This document shows, piece by piece, positions 1 through 7,450 of a stretch of DNA of 27,640 nt. Every line of letters starts with the position of its first letter. Position 1 is the stretch's first letter. A model generated the notes under the pieces. It searched no databases. It saw nothing but the letters and a program-made list of their open reading frames with translations, and was not told the origin of the DNA. The stretch covers positions 1 through 27,640 of the forward strand of contig CAZXUI010000062.1 in the NCBI GenBank assembly GCA_964643885.1. The letters are read 5' to 3'. The stretch comes from CAADGL01 sp964643885 (lineage in GTDB: Bacteria; Planctomycetota; Phycisphaerae; UBA1845; Fen-1342). The position numbers and the translations under genes were made by a program.

Positions 1-1333
<1,333 letters not shown>

Positions 1334-1519
1334 ACATTCATGAAGCGCTACGCGCTCCACTCACGTGCCAAGCCGCACCGATTTCCCAAGAGAACGTCGC
1401 CTGCCCGCGATGCCGACCCGAACAAAAACCGCAAACTGAACGGCCCCTGCCCGGCCCAGCCCGCCCGCAGACGACACTAGGTGCGGTTAAACAGATACCC
1501 GCGTTTCCACCTATGCACT

Positions 1520-1577
1520 TGTCAGAGATCATCCGGCGGTCGCCCGCCGCACAACTCCCGCCCCGCTTTATGGGGCG
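1520..1577 (-). promoter_or_regulatory. boxB/boxA-like antitermination leader before 23S
   Basis: On the minus strand three elements occur in order. The first is a perfect hairpin CGCCCC-7 nt-GGGGCG (1577-1559). The second is a perfect hairpin CGGCGG-GCGA-CCGCCG with a GNRA-type loop (1549-1534). The third, two bases later, is TGATCTCTGACA (1531-1520), which matches 9 of 12 positions of the rrn boxA consensus TGCTCTTTAACA. In rRNA operons boxB and boxA recruit Nus factors to prevent premature termination. The position between tRNA-Ala and 23S fits that role. The hairpins are plainly visible; the Nus-factor role is inferred. Confidence 0.5.
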
Positions 1578-1615
1578 AGCAGTGTAATCTAGCTCAGCTT
1601 TCCCGACCTGTCAAG

Positions 1616-1688
1616 TGGAGCCGACCGGGATCGAACCGGCAACCTCTGCCTTGCAAAGGCAGCGCTCTCCCAATTGAGCTACGGCCCC
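1616..1688 (-). tRNA. tRNA-Ala (TGC)
   Basis: This is a full cloverleaf of 73 nt. The acceptor arms GGGGCCG and CGGCTCC contain the G3:U70 wobble that identifies alanine tRNAs. The anticodon stem CTGCC/GGCAG encloses loop TTTGCAA with anticodon TGC, and the T loop is GGTTCGATCC. The discriminator base is A, and CCA is not encoded. It lies between tRNA-Ile and 23S, the classic position in a bacterial rRNA spacer. Confidence 0.97.
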
Positions 1689-1709
1689 TGCAATCGGTCC
1701 AGACCCTCG

Positions 1710-1735
1710 AAAAACCCGGCCAAAACCACCCGGGT
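1710..1735 (-). terminator. Intrinsic terminator/attenuator-like hairpin in the tRNA spacer
   Basis: On the minus strand ACCCGG (1735-1730) can pair with CCGGGT (1719-1714) around a 10-base loop, and the stem is followed by a run of T (1714-1710). This is the shape of a weak intrinsic terminator or attenuator. It lies about 20 bases before tRNA-Ala and inside the presumed rRNA transcript. The stem is only 6-7 bp, so termination may be partial, or the hairpin may serve in processing instead. Confidence 0.35.
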
Positions 1736-1862
1736 CAGCCCCCTCGACGCCCCGCCCGCACCGCTCCACAGCGCCGCCGGGAACGCAGATTTTCGCTGCC
1801 GATTCTCAGGCCGGCCGCAGATTTCGTCGGCCAGGCACCGCCTAGCCACCTTTGCCCGACCC

Positions 1863-1946
1863 TCAGCAGCCCCCGCCGCCGCGAAGCAGCGACCAGGCCG
1901 CCATGATCAGCAGCACGCCAAATGCCAGGGTGAGCACGAGTTCCAC
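1863..1946 (-). CDS. Possible 27-residue membrane microprotein in the tRNA-Ile/tRNA-Ala spacer
   Basis: This is a short minus-strand frame starting at GTG (1946-1944) and ending at TGA (1865-1863). GGAGG lies at 1960-1956, nine bases before the start, as a good ribosome binding site. The product begins MELVLTLAFGVLLIMAAW, one continuous hydrophobic helix, and ends in Arg, four glycines and Cys. Third codon positions are mostly G or C, as in neighbouring real genes. It sits inside an unusually long spacer (about 300 bases) between the two tRNAs, so it would be carried on the rRNA transcript. No family was recognised. A chance frame in GC-rich spacer is the alternative. Confidence 0.4.
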   Translation of the reverse strand: MELVLTLAFGVLLIMAAWSLLRGGGGC

Positions 1947-1992
1947 GCTGGCACACCTCCCGCAGCCCGGAGGCACCACGCCGCCGGACGAG

Positions 1993-2066
1993 TGGGCTCG
2001 ACAAGATTCGAACTTGTGACCTCGTCCTTATCAGGGACGCGCTCTAACCAACTGAGCTACGAGCCC
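1993..2066 (-). tRNA. tRNA-Ile (GAT)
   Basis: This is a 74-nt cloverleaf. The acceptor arms GGGCTCG and CGAGCCC pair perfectly. The anticodon stem CGTCC/GGACG encloses loop CTGATAA with anticodon GAT, and the T arm is ACAAGTTCGAATCTTGT. The discriminator is A, and CCA is not encoded. It is the first gene of the minus-strand tRNA-Ile, tRNA-Ala, 23S unit. Confidence 0.97.
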
Positions 2067-2208
2067 GTCAGCCCGCTTCGACCGCCTCGCCGGCCCGCAA
2101 ACCGCCCCCGAACCAGCACTTACGGCGAAACGTACCGGAGAGGCCGCCGCACAGCCAGCCCTGCGACCACCCACCGGATGAAACAGCCATTCCCCCGCCG
2201 CCAAAGCG

Positions 2209-2236
2209 ACTATATCATCGGCGGTTAGGGTGTCAA
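2209..2236 (-). promoter_or_regulatory. Sigma70-type promoter of the tRNA-Ile/tRNA-Ala/23S operon
   Basis: The minus strand has a perfect -35 TTGACA (2236-2231), a 16-base spacer and -10 TATAGT (2214-2209), which predicts transcription from about 2202. The first gene after it is tRNA-Ile, about 135 bases downstream, and no 16S sequence lies between. It is the strongest promoter match seen in the window, as expected for an rRNA operon. Confidence 0.75.
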
Positions 2237-2289
2237 GGCAACCTCCCGAATTGACGCCGCTCGTTTCGAACCGTCCAGGAGCCACGTAA

Positions 2290-3276
2290 GTGCCTAAAAC
2301 AAAAAGTGTTATGGCCAGTCATCGGCCGTCGACGAACCGCCCCGACTCTGCCTCCCCACGCGCCGGCCGCGGCTTCACGCTAATCGAGCTGCTCGTCGTG
2401 ATCGCCATCATCGCCCTGCTGATTTCGATCCTGCTCCCGACGCTTTCTGCCGCCCGCGCACAGGGCCGCGCCGCACGCTGCCTCAGCCAGCTCCGCACCC
2501 TCGGCCAGGGAATGACCATGTACACGACGCAGAACGGCGACGTGCTCGTTCCCGGCCGCCTGCCCGTCGTGGACGACTGCAACTGGCAGGCCCCCCTCTA
2601 CGGCCGGCAGAAGTATCGCCCGACCTTCCTCGCGATGATGAGCCTGGACGTCGGCGTCCCCCCCTTCGACGATCCGATGGCCTGCCGCAGCACCATCGAT
2701 CGCTTCGGCGAACGCGGCGACCGCCAGAACTACGCCAGCCCCACCTACGTCTGCCCGGACGTCGCCGAGTGGACCGACGAGCGCAACGGCAGCTACGGCT
2801 ACAACTACCAGTTCCTGGGCAACTCGCGGCTGAGCGATCCGTCCGACATCCACTCCTTCAAGAACTGGCCGGTGCAGATCACGAAGATTCGCTACGCCAG
2901 CCGGGCCGTGGCGGTGGGCGACTCGATGGGCACGGCCGCGTCGCTGCCGGCGATCCAGCGGCAGGAATACGAGAACAACGCGCGCGACTGGCAGCGTCTC
3001 GGCAACGAGGGGTTCAACCTCGACCCGCCCTGGGTCGACCCGGTCGACGGCGAGATGGCCGGCTTCGACGATTCGCCGCAGCATCGCTCCGCCGCCGACC
3101 CGCGGCACCGTGAGCGAGCGAACATCCTTTTCGTGGACGGCCACGGCGCCGCGATGACGCTCGAGGACCTCGGTTACGAGCTCGCACCGGACGGCTCGAT
3201 CGCATTCGACGGAGACAACCGACTGTGGACCGGAAACGCCAGCGACGTGCCCTGGACGCCGACATTCAGACCATGA
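2290..3276 (+). CDS. Prepilin-type N-methylation domain protein (planctomycete pseudopilin with H-X9-DG-type tail)
   Basis: This is a 328-residue type IV pilin-like protein. A basic leader ends at Gly28, followed by FTLIELLVVIAIIALLISIL, the classic class III signal. Prepilin peptidase would cut between Gly28 and Phe29, and Glu33 is the conserved Glu+5. The globular remainder ends with an ILFVDGHG stretch typical of the large planctomycete family with an H-X9-DG C-terminus (DUF1559-like). The GTG start at 2290 has AGGAG eight bases upstream; an ATG at 2311 is the alternative. Its stop overlaps the next gene's ATG as ATGA, so the two are probably translated together. The substrate or fibre formed is unknown. 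Confidence 0.85.
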   Translation: MPKTKSVMASHRPSTNRPDSASPRAGRGFTLIELLVVIAIIALLISILLPTLSAARAQGRAARCLSQLRTLGQGMTMYTTQNGDVLVPGRLPVVDDCNWQAPLYGRQKYRPTFLAMMSLDVGVPPFDDPMACRSTIDRFGERGDRQNYASPTYVCPDVAEWTDERNGSYGYNYQFLGNSRLSDPSDIHSFKNWPVQITKIRYASRAVAVGDSMGTAASLPAIQRQEYENNARDWQRLGNEGFNLDPPWVDPVDGEMAGFDDSPQHRSAADPRHRERANILFVDGHGAAMTLEDLGYELAPDGSIAFDGDNRLWTGNASDVPWTPTFRP

Positions 3277-4517
3277 CGAAAGCCGCCGCGCCGAAATACC
3301 GTGAGATCGCAGTCCTGCCGCTGCTTTTCTTCACGCTGCTGGCAGCGCCGCCGGCCCATTCTCAGCCGGATCGCGCCGCGGGCGCGGCCGCAGCACCTGC
3401 TTCGCCGCCCGCGTCGCTTCAGCCGAGCGAGCCGCTCGCGGCGGCGCTCGAGCGCATTCGCGCCGAGGCCGGGATTCCGGCCCTGGCCGGCGCGATCGTC
3501 GCCGGCGACCGTGTCACGGAGATCGCCGCCGTCGGCCGGCGGCAAGCTACCTCCGAAGAACCGGTCACGATCCACGACGCGTTCCACCTCGGCTCGTGCA
3601 CGAAGGCGATGACGGCGACGCTCGCCGGAATGCTCATCGAGCGCGGCAAGCTGCGCTGGGATACGACCATCGCCGAGGTCTTCCCCGACCTGCGCGAATC
3701 GATGCACGCGGACGTTCGCGACGTGACCGTCGCCCAGCTTCTTTCGCATCGCAGCGGCCTGCCGGCGAACTTCGACCCGCAGACCAGGATCCGCCTCGTC
3801 GCGCAGCCGGGCGATCTCAAGACCGTGCGCCGCCAGCTCGTCCAGCAGGTCGCGCGCAGCGCCCCGGTCGGCCGGCCGGGCAGCGAGTTCGCCTATTCGA
3901 ACCTCGGCTACGTCATCGTCGGCGCGATGATCGAGGAGACCACCGGCCGGGCGTGGGAGGATGCGATCCGCGAGATGCTCTTCGAGCCGCTCGGCATGAA
4001 GTCGGCCGGTTTCGGCCCGCCCGGCGACGCCGCGAAGGTGGACCAGCCCCGCGGCCATTTCGAGCGCGACGGCGAGTACAAACCGATGCCGCCCAGCCGC
4101 ATGGCCGACAACCCCGCAGCCCTGGGCCCGGCCGGCACGGTGCACGCGCCGCTCGGCGACTGGGCTCGCTTCGTCTCGCTGCACCTGGCGGCCGCCCGCG
4201 GCGATCATCGACTGCTCAAGCAGGAGACGGCCCGGCGGCTGCACGAAACCCCCGACGGGTCGGACTACGCCTGCGGCTGGGGCGTGCTCCAGCGGGCCTG
4301 GGGCGGCCGCGTACTGACGCATGCCGGCAGCAACACGATGTGGTTCGCGGTGGTCTGGGCGTCGCCCGAGAGGGGCTTCGCCGTCCTGGCGGCGACGAAC
4401 TGCGCCAGCGAAAAAGCGCAGCAAGCTTGCGACCAAGCTGCTAGTATGATGATTGAGCGCCATCTGAAGGGTGTCTCGGCCGCATCGCAGCCGGCCGGGG
4501 CCGACAGCGGGCGTTAG
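3273..4517 (+). CDS. Secreted serine hydrolase, class C beta-lactamase/penicillin-binding-like (family S12)
   Basis: This is a 414-residue protein with an N-terminal signal peptide (hydrophobic 13-25, likely cleavage after AHS or AAPPAHS). It carries the three active-site elements of the beta-lactamase class C fold: Ser108-Cys-Thr-Lys111 (SxxK), Tyr208-Ser-Asn210 (YxN) and His350-Ala-Gly352, equivalent to KTG. These enzymes act on beta-lactams, D-Ala peptides or various esters, and the substrate cannot be told from sequence. ATG 3273 is chosen because it overlaps the preceding stop (ATGA) and places the signal peptide at the start. A BlaI-type repressor gene follows 120 bases downstream, which suggests but does not prove regulation by cell-wall stress. 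Confidence 0.88.
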   Translation: MTKAAAPKYREIAVLPLLFFTLLAAPPAHSQPDRAAGAAAAPASPPASLQPSEPLAAALERIRAEAGIPALAGAIVAGDRVTEIAAVGRRQATSEEPVTIHDAFHLGSCTKAMTATLAGMLIERGKLRWDTTIAEVFPDLRESMHADVRDVTVAQLLSHRSGLPANFDPQTRIRLVAQPGDLKTVRRQLVQQVARSAPVGRPGSEFAYSNLGYVIVGAMIEETTGRAWEDAIREMLFEPLGMKSAGFGPPGDAAKVDQPRGHFERDGEYKPMPPSRMADNPAALGPAGTVHAPLGDWARFVSLHLAAARGDHRLLKQETARRLHETPDGSDYACGWGVLQRAWGGRVLTHAGSNTMWFAVVWASPERGFAVLAATNCASEKAQQACDQAASMMIERHLKGVSAASQPAGADSGR

Positions 4518-4582
4518 TTCATTTCTGCGGCCGGCGCCGACGGATTCTCGACCGAACGCACCCGGCCGCCCTGGATCGTTGT

Positions 4583-4610
4583 TTGATTTCCGCCACGGCG
4601 GGTCTACGAT
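4583..4610 (+). promoter_or_regulatory. Putative promoter of the BlaI-like gene
   Basis: TTGATT (4583-4588) and TACGAT (4605-4610) are separated by 16 bases, each matching four of six consensus positions, and lie upstream of the BlaI-like start at 4638. A separate promoter here would let the repressor be expressed independently of the hydrolase. No clear TACA/TGTA operator dyad was found. Confidence 0.35.
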
Positions 4611-4637
4611 CCCGCCTTGCTCGGAGCGTCACATCTC

Positions 4638-5069
4638 ATGACACGTGATCGAGTACATCTCAGCGACGCGGAATGGCGCATTATGAACGCGTTGTGGCAG
4701 GGCAGCCCGGCGAGCGTGCGCGGCGTGCTGGATCGGATCGAGGGCTCGCCGCGGTGGGCCTACACGACGGTCAAAACACTGCTGGCGCGGCTGGTGGAGA
4801 AGGGCGCCGTGTCGGTCGAGCGGCAGCGCGGGGCGAGCCTCTTCACGCCTTGCATCTCGCAGAATGAGGCCCGCCGCCGTGCACTGCGGTCGCTGATCGA
4901 TCGGGCCTTCGGCGGGTCGCTTCCGCCACTGGTGCAATTCCTGCTCAGCAGCGAGCCGCTCTCCGCGCGCGAGCGGGCGGAGCTTTCCGCCTGGGTCGGA
5001 TGCGAAAAGAACGGCAAGGCGGGCGGCGAGCAGCACGGCAAGGCGGGCAGCAACGGCCGGGCGGAATAG
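4638..5069 (+). CDS. BlaI/MecI-family transcriptional repressor
   Basis: This is a 143-residue DNA-binding protein. Residues 8-72 form the winged helix of the BlaI/MecI/CopY family, including LSDAEWRIMNALW at the start and the recognition-helix block WAYTTVKTLLARLVEKG at 40-56, followed by the wing. The rest is the dimerisation region, and the last 20 residues are a low-complexity Gly/Lys/Asn tail with a repeated GKAG. In the known systems such repressors are cleaved or released through the membrane sensor protease BlaR1/MecR1 (M56). No M56 gene is visible; repeats and an assembly gap follow. The ATG at 4638 is chosen because the conserved domain begins just after it. Confidence 0.88.
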   Translation: MTRDRVHLSDAEWRIMNALWQGSPASVRGVLDRIEGSPRWAYTTVKTLLARLVEKGAVSVERQRGASLFTPCISQNEARRRALRSLIDRAFGGSLPPLVQFLLSSEPLSARERAELSAWVGCEKNGKAGGEQHGKAGSNGRAE

Positions 5070-5149
5070 AACCTCTTGCGCCGACGGCGGCCTGCCCTCG
5101 CCGCAGGCGCGGTCATGCCACACCGCGGTCCCACCGCTCCGCTGCGATG

Positions 5150-5213
5150 CTGTTCCACCGCTCGATTGCTCCACGGCTCGACTGTTCCACAGCTCGACGG
5201 TTCCACTGCTCTC
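5150..5213. repeat. Four imperfect 16-bp tandem repeats
   Basis: The units begin at 5150, 5166, 5182 and 5198 and follow the pattern CTGTTCCACNGCTCGA with a few substitutions. The fourth unit diverges at its end. It lies directly after the BlaI-like gene and before the 70-bp hairpin array. No function can be read from it. Confidence 0.7.
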
Positions 5214-5241
5214 CTGCTCTCCTTTCTCGCCCGAAGGGCGC

Positions 5242-5547
5242 GGGGGACCGGCCTCTGGCCGGTCTGGAAGACAGGTCTCCGACCTGTCGAACTCCGGCCC
5301 TTCCTGACCATNNNNNNNNNNNNNNNNNNNNNNNNNNNNNNNNNNNNNNNNNNNNNNNNNNNNNNNNNNNNNNNNNNNNNNNNNNNNNNNNNNNNNNNNN
5401 NNNNNNNNNNNGGGGGACCGGCCTCTGGCCGGTCTGGAAGACAGGTCTCCGACCTGTCGCACTCCGGCCCTTCCTGACCATGGGGGACCGGCCTCTGGCC
5501 GGTCTGGAAGACAGGTCTCCGACCTGTCGCACTCCGCCACGGCAGCA
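5242..5547. repeat. Array of 70-bp double-hairpin repeats interrupted by an assembly gap
   Basis: One full copy occupies 5242-5311, a second 5412-5481, and a third starts at 5482 and stays similar for about 55 bases. Copies one and two differ by a single base. Each unit holds two perfect hairpins: GACCGGCC-TCT-GGCCGGTC, then GACAGGTC-TCC-GACCTGTC. The 100-base run of N begins at the end of copy one, so further copies probably collapsed there. The first hairpin core recurs in the array at 26181-26380. The unit length is not a multiple of three and reading frames through it change phase, so coding is unlikely. Confidence 0.85.
5312..5411. other. Assembly gap of 100 N
   Basis: Exactly 100 undetermined bases lie within the 70-bp repeat array. 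A round 100 is the usual placeholder for a gap of unknown size, so the true distance and the true number of repeat copies are unknown. A missing gene in the gap cannot be excluded. Confidence 0.97.
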
Positions 5548-5580
5548 GGCTCCCGAAGCGGACCGCCCGCAACCGGCACG

Positions 5581-5608
5581 TTGCGGCCGGCCGGATTTCT
5601 GCTAGCCT
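5581..5608 (+). promoter_or_regulatory. Putative promoter of tRNA-Ser
   Basis: TTGCGG (5581-5586) and TAGCCT (5603-5608) are spaced by 16 bases and end about 50 bases before the tRNA-Ser gene. The -10 keeps only the TA...T positions. It is the best candidate in the non-repeat segment between the array and the tRNA. Confidence 0.35.
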
Positions 5609-5657
5609 ACGCGGTTCGCGGTGGCGGACGGCCGAGCGCCGCCGCCAGCGCTGGCTT

Positions 5658-5744
5658 GGAGAGGTGCCGGAGTGGTTGATCGGGCCGGTTTCGAAAACCG
5701 GTGTGCGGGTAACCGTACCGGGGGTTCGAATCCCCCCCTCTCCG
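5658..5744 (+). tRNA. tRNA-Ser (CGA)
   Basis: This is an 87-nt class II tRNA. The acceptor arms GGAGAGG and CCTCTCC pair perfectly. The anticodon stem CCGGT/ACCGG encloses loop TTCGAAA with anticodon CGA, followed by a long variable arm typical of serine tRNAs and T arm GGGGGTTCGAATCCCCC. The discriminator is G, and CCA is not encoded. Its 3' end lies only 14 bases from the end of the convergent fucosidase gene. Confidence 0.96.
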
Positions 5745-5758
5745 TTTCTCGCTTCACC

Positions 5759-7354
5759 TCAAGGTCGCGGTTCCCGATGAAGTGAGAACTCCCCCAGCGT
5801 CGGCCGGATGCGCGCCGAGAGGATCCGCAGCCGCACGCGGTCCGTCGTCACCGGCTCGAAACGCAGGTGCTTGCGATAGCCCACCGTCTCGGCCCGCGCG
5901 ATCTCGCGCCACTGCCCGTCGATCCACGCATCCAGCGCGTGCCGCTCGATCCGCTGCCCGCTTTCGATGTGCTCGGCCAGCATGGCCCGGTCGAACGTCG
6001 CCGGCCGAGGCAGCGAAAGCGTCAACTCCGCCGCCTCGACCCCGTCGGGCGTGGTCCAGAACGTCTCGCGCCGCCCGTCCAGCACCTGCACCGCCGGCTG
6101 CGACGAAACCTCCGCCGACGCCCGCACGGCCGCGCCGGCCGCAAGATTGACCTCGTACGTGCGGCGGATGTGCTCGCCAAGCTCGCGCAGCCGGGCCGCA
6201 TCCGCCTCGTGGATCAGCCCGCGGCGGTCGGGCGGCACATTCAGCAGCAGCACGCAGTTGTTGCCGACCGACGCGTCGTAGATTCGCACCAGGTGCTCGA
6301 GCGACTTGACGCGCTCGTCCTCGGCCGGGTGATAGAACCAGCCCGGGCGGATCGAAACGTCCACCTCGGCCGGGTACCAGTGCAGCGCGGCCGCGCCGCG
6401 CAGCTTCGCCCGGCTGCCCAGATCCGCCTCCGTCCGGTCGCGCCACGGGTTCTCATCCGGCCGCGACTGGAGCGGAATGACGCTCCACTCGGCCGGCCGG
6501 CTCTCGCCCGCTTCGTTGCCGACCCAGCGCACGTCCGGCCCCTTGATGGCGATGACGGCATCGGGGGCGAGGCTGCGGATAAGGTCGTACCAGGCCGAAT
6601 AGTCATACGTCTGGCCCGTACCCGGCTTGGGGTTCGCGCCGTCGAACCACACCTCGAAGACCGGGCCGTAGCCGGTCAGCAGCTCGTAGAGCTGATTCAG
6701 AAAGTAGCGGTTGTAGTCGTCGACGGTGTACCCGAACGCCGGCCGCGGCGGCGGCGCCCCATCCACGGGAGTCGGAATGCTGCTCGGCCGCTTTTCGCTG
6801 CCATTGCCGTAGACGCCGCGCTCGATCGCGTTCAGGTCGGCCGGCGAGAGATAGAAACCGAAGCGCAGGCCGTGCCGGCGGCAGGCATCGGCCAGATCGC
6901 GCACCACGTCGCCGCGACCGCCGCGCCACGGACTGGCGCGGACCGAATGGGGCGAGTACGCCGTCGGCCAGAGGCAGAAGCCGTCGTGGTGTTTCGCGGT
7001 CAGGATGACGCCCCGCATGCCGGCGTCGGCGAAGGTGCGGACCCACTGCTCGGCGTCCAGCTCGGCCGGATCGAAAAGCCCCGGCGACTCCGCTCCTGTA
7101 CCCCACTCGCGATCGGTGAACGTGTTGACGCCGAAGTGTACGAAGGCCGTGAACTCCAGCTTCTGCCAGGCGAGCTGCCGCGGGCTGGGCATGCAGGCGA
7201 CGGCCCGCTCGAGCAATTCGCGCTCGGCCGCGGGCTGCGATGCCTGCGTCGCGGGCTGACTCGACTGCACCCCGGCCGCCGCGCAGACGAGCGGCAATAG
7301 CCAGACGCTTCGCGCGACGCAGACCACGATGGCGTGCACTCGGCGGCTGTTCAA
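5759..7354 (-). CDS. Secreted GH29 alpha-L-fucosidase with C-terminal F5/8-type-like domain
   Basis: This is a 531-residue secreted glycosidase that removes L-fucose from glycans. TTG at 7354 is preferred over an upstream GTG because GGAG lies seven bases before it and a signal peptide (hydrophobic about 8-28, ending near CAAAG) follows. The (beta/alpha)8 domain shows FVHFGVNTF (71-79), the KHHDGFCLW block (121-129) and EVWFDGANP (234-242). Asp238 of WFDG is the expected nucleophile of the family. From about residue 420 a beta-rich region resembling an F5/8 type C (discoidin) sugar-binding domain follows. Arrangement and motifs resemble the GH29-B type. It follows the copper ATPase by 96 bases, with no obvious functional link. 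Confidence 0.88.
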   Translation of the reverse strand: MNSRRVHAIVVCVARSVWLLPLVCAAAGVQSSQPATQASQPAAERELLERAVACMPSPRQLAWQKLEFTAFVHFGVNTFTDREWGTGAESPGLFDPAELDAEQWVRTFADAGMRGVILTAKHHDGFCLWPTAYSPHSVRASPWRGGRGDVVRDLADACRRHGLRFGFYLSPADLNAIERGVYGNGSEKRPSSIPTPVDGAPPPRPAFGYTVDDYNRYFLNQLYELLTGYGPVFEVWFDGANPKPGTGQTYDYSAWYDLIRSLAPDAVIAIKGPDVRWVGNEAGESRPAEWSVIPLQSRPDENPWRDRTEADLGSRAKLRGAAALHWYPAEVDVSIRPGWFYHPAEDERVKSLEHLVRIYDASVGNNCVLLLNVPPDRRGLIHEADAARLRELGEHIRRTYEVNLAAGAAVRASAEVSSQPAVQVLDGRRETFWTTPDGVEAAELTLSLPRPATFDRAMLAEHIESGQRIERHALDAWIDGQWREIARAETVGYRKHLRFEPVTTDRVRLRILSARIRPTLGEFSLHREPRP

Positions 7355-7450
7355 AAGCGATCTCCGCAAGGCCCTTCGCCGATTCGCGCCGGACCGCGCG
7401 ACACGCGCATCATCCGGCCCAGCGCGAGCCGGTATAGCCACGCGCCCGCA

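Noticed and set aside
2067..2290. Remnant of a 16S gene upstream of tRNA-Ile
   Set aside because: No conserved 16S segment could be found, and the space is only about 220 bases with a promoter in it.
5242..5547. CRISPR array or coding tandem repeats
   Set aside because: There are no spacers, the unit of 70 is not a multiple of three, and the internal hairpins fit a REP-like repeat better.
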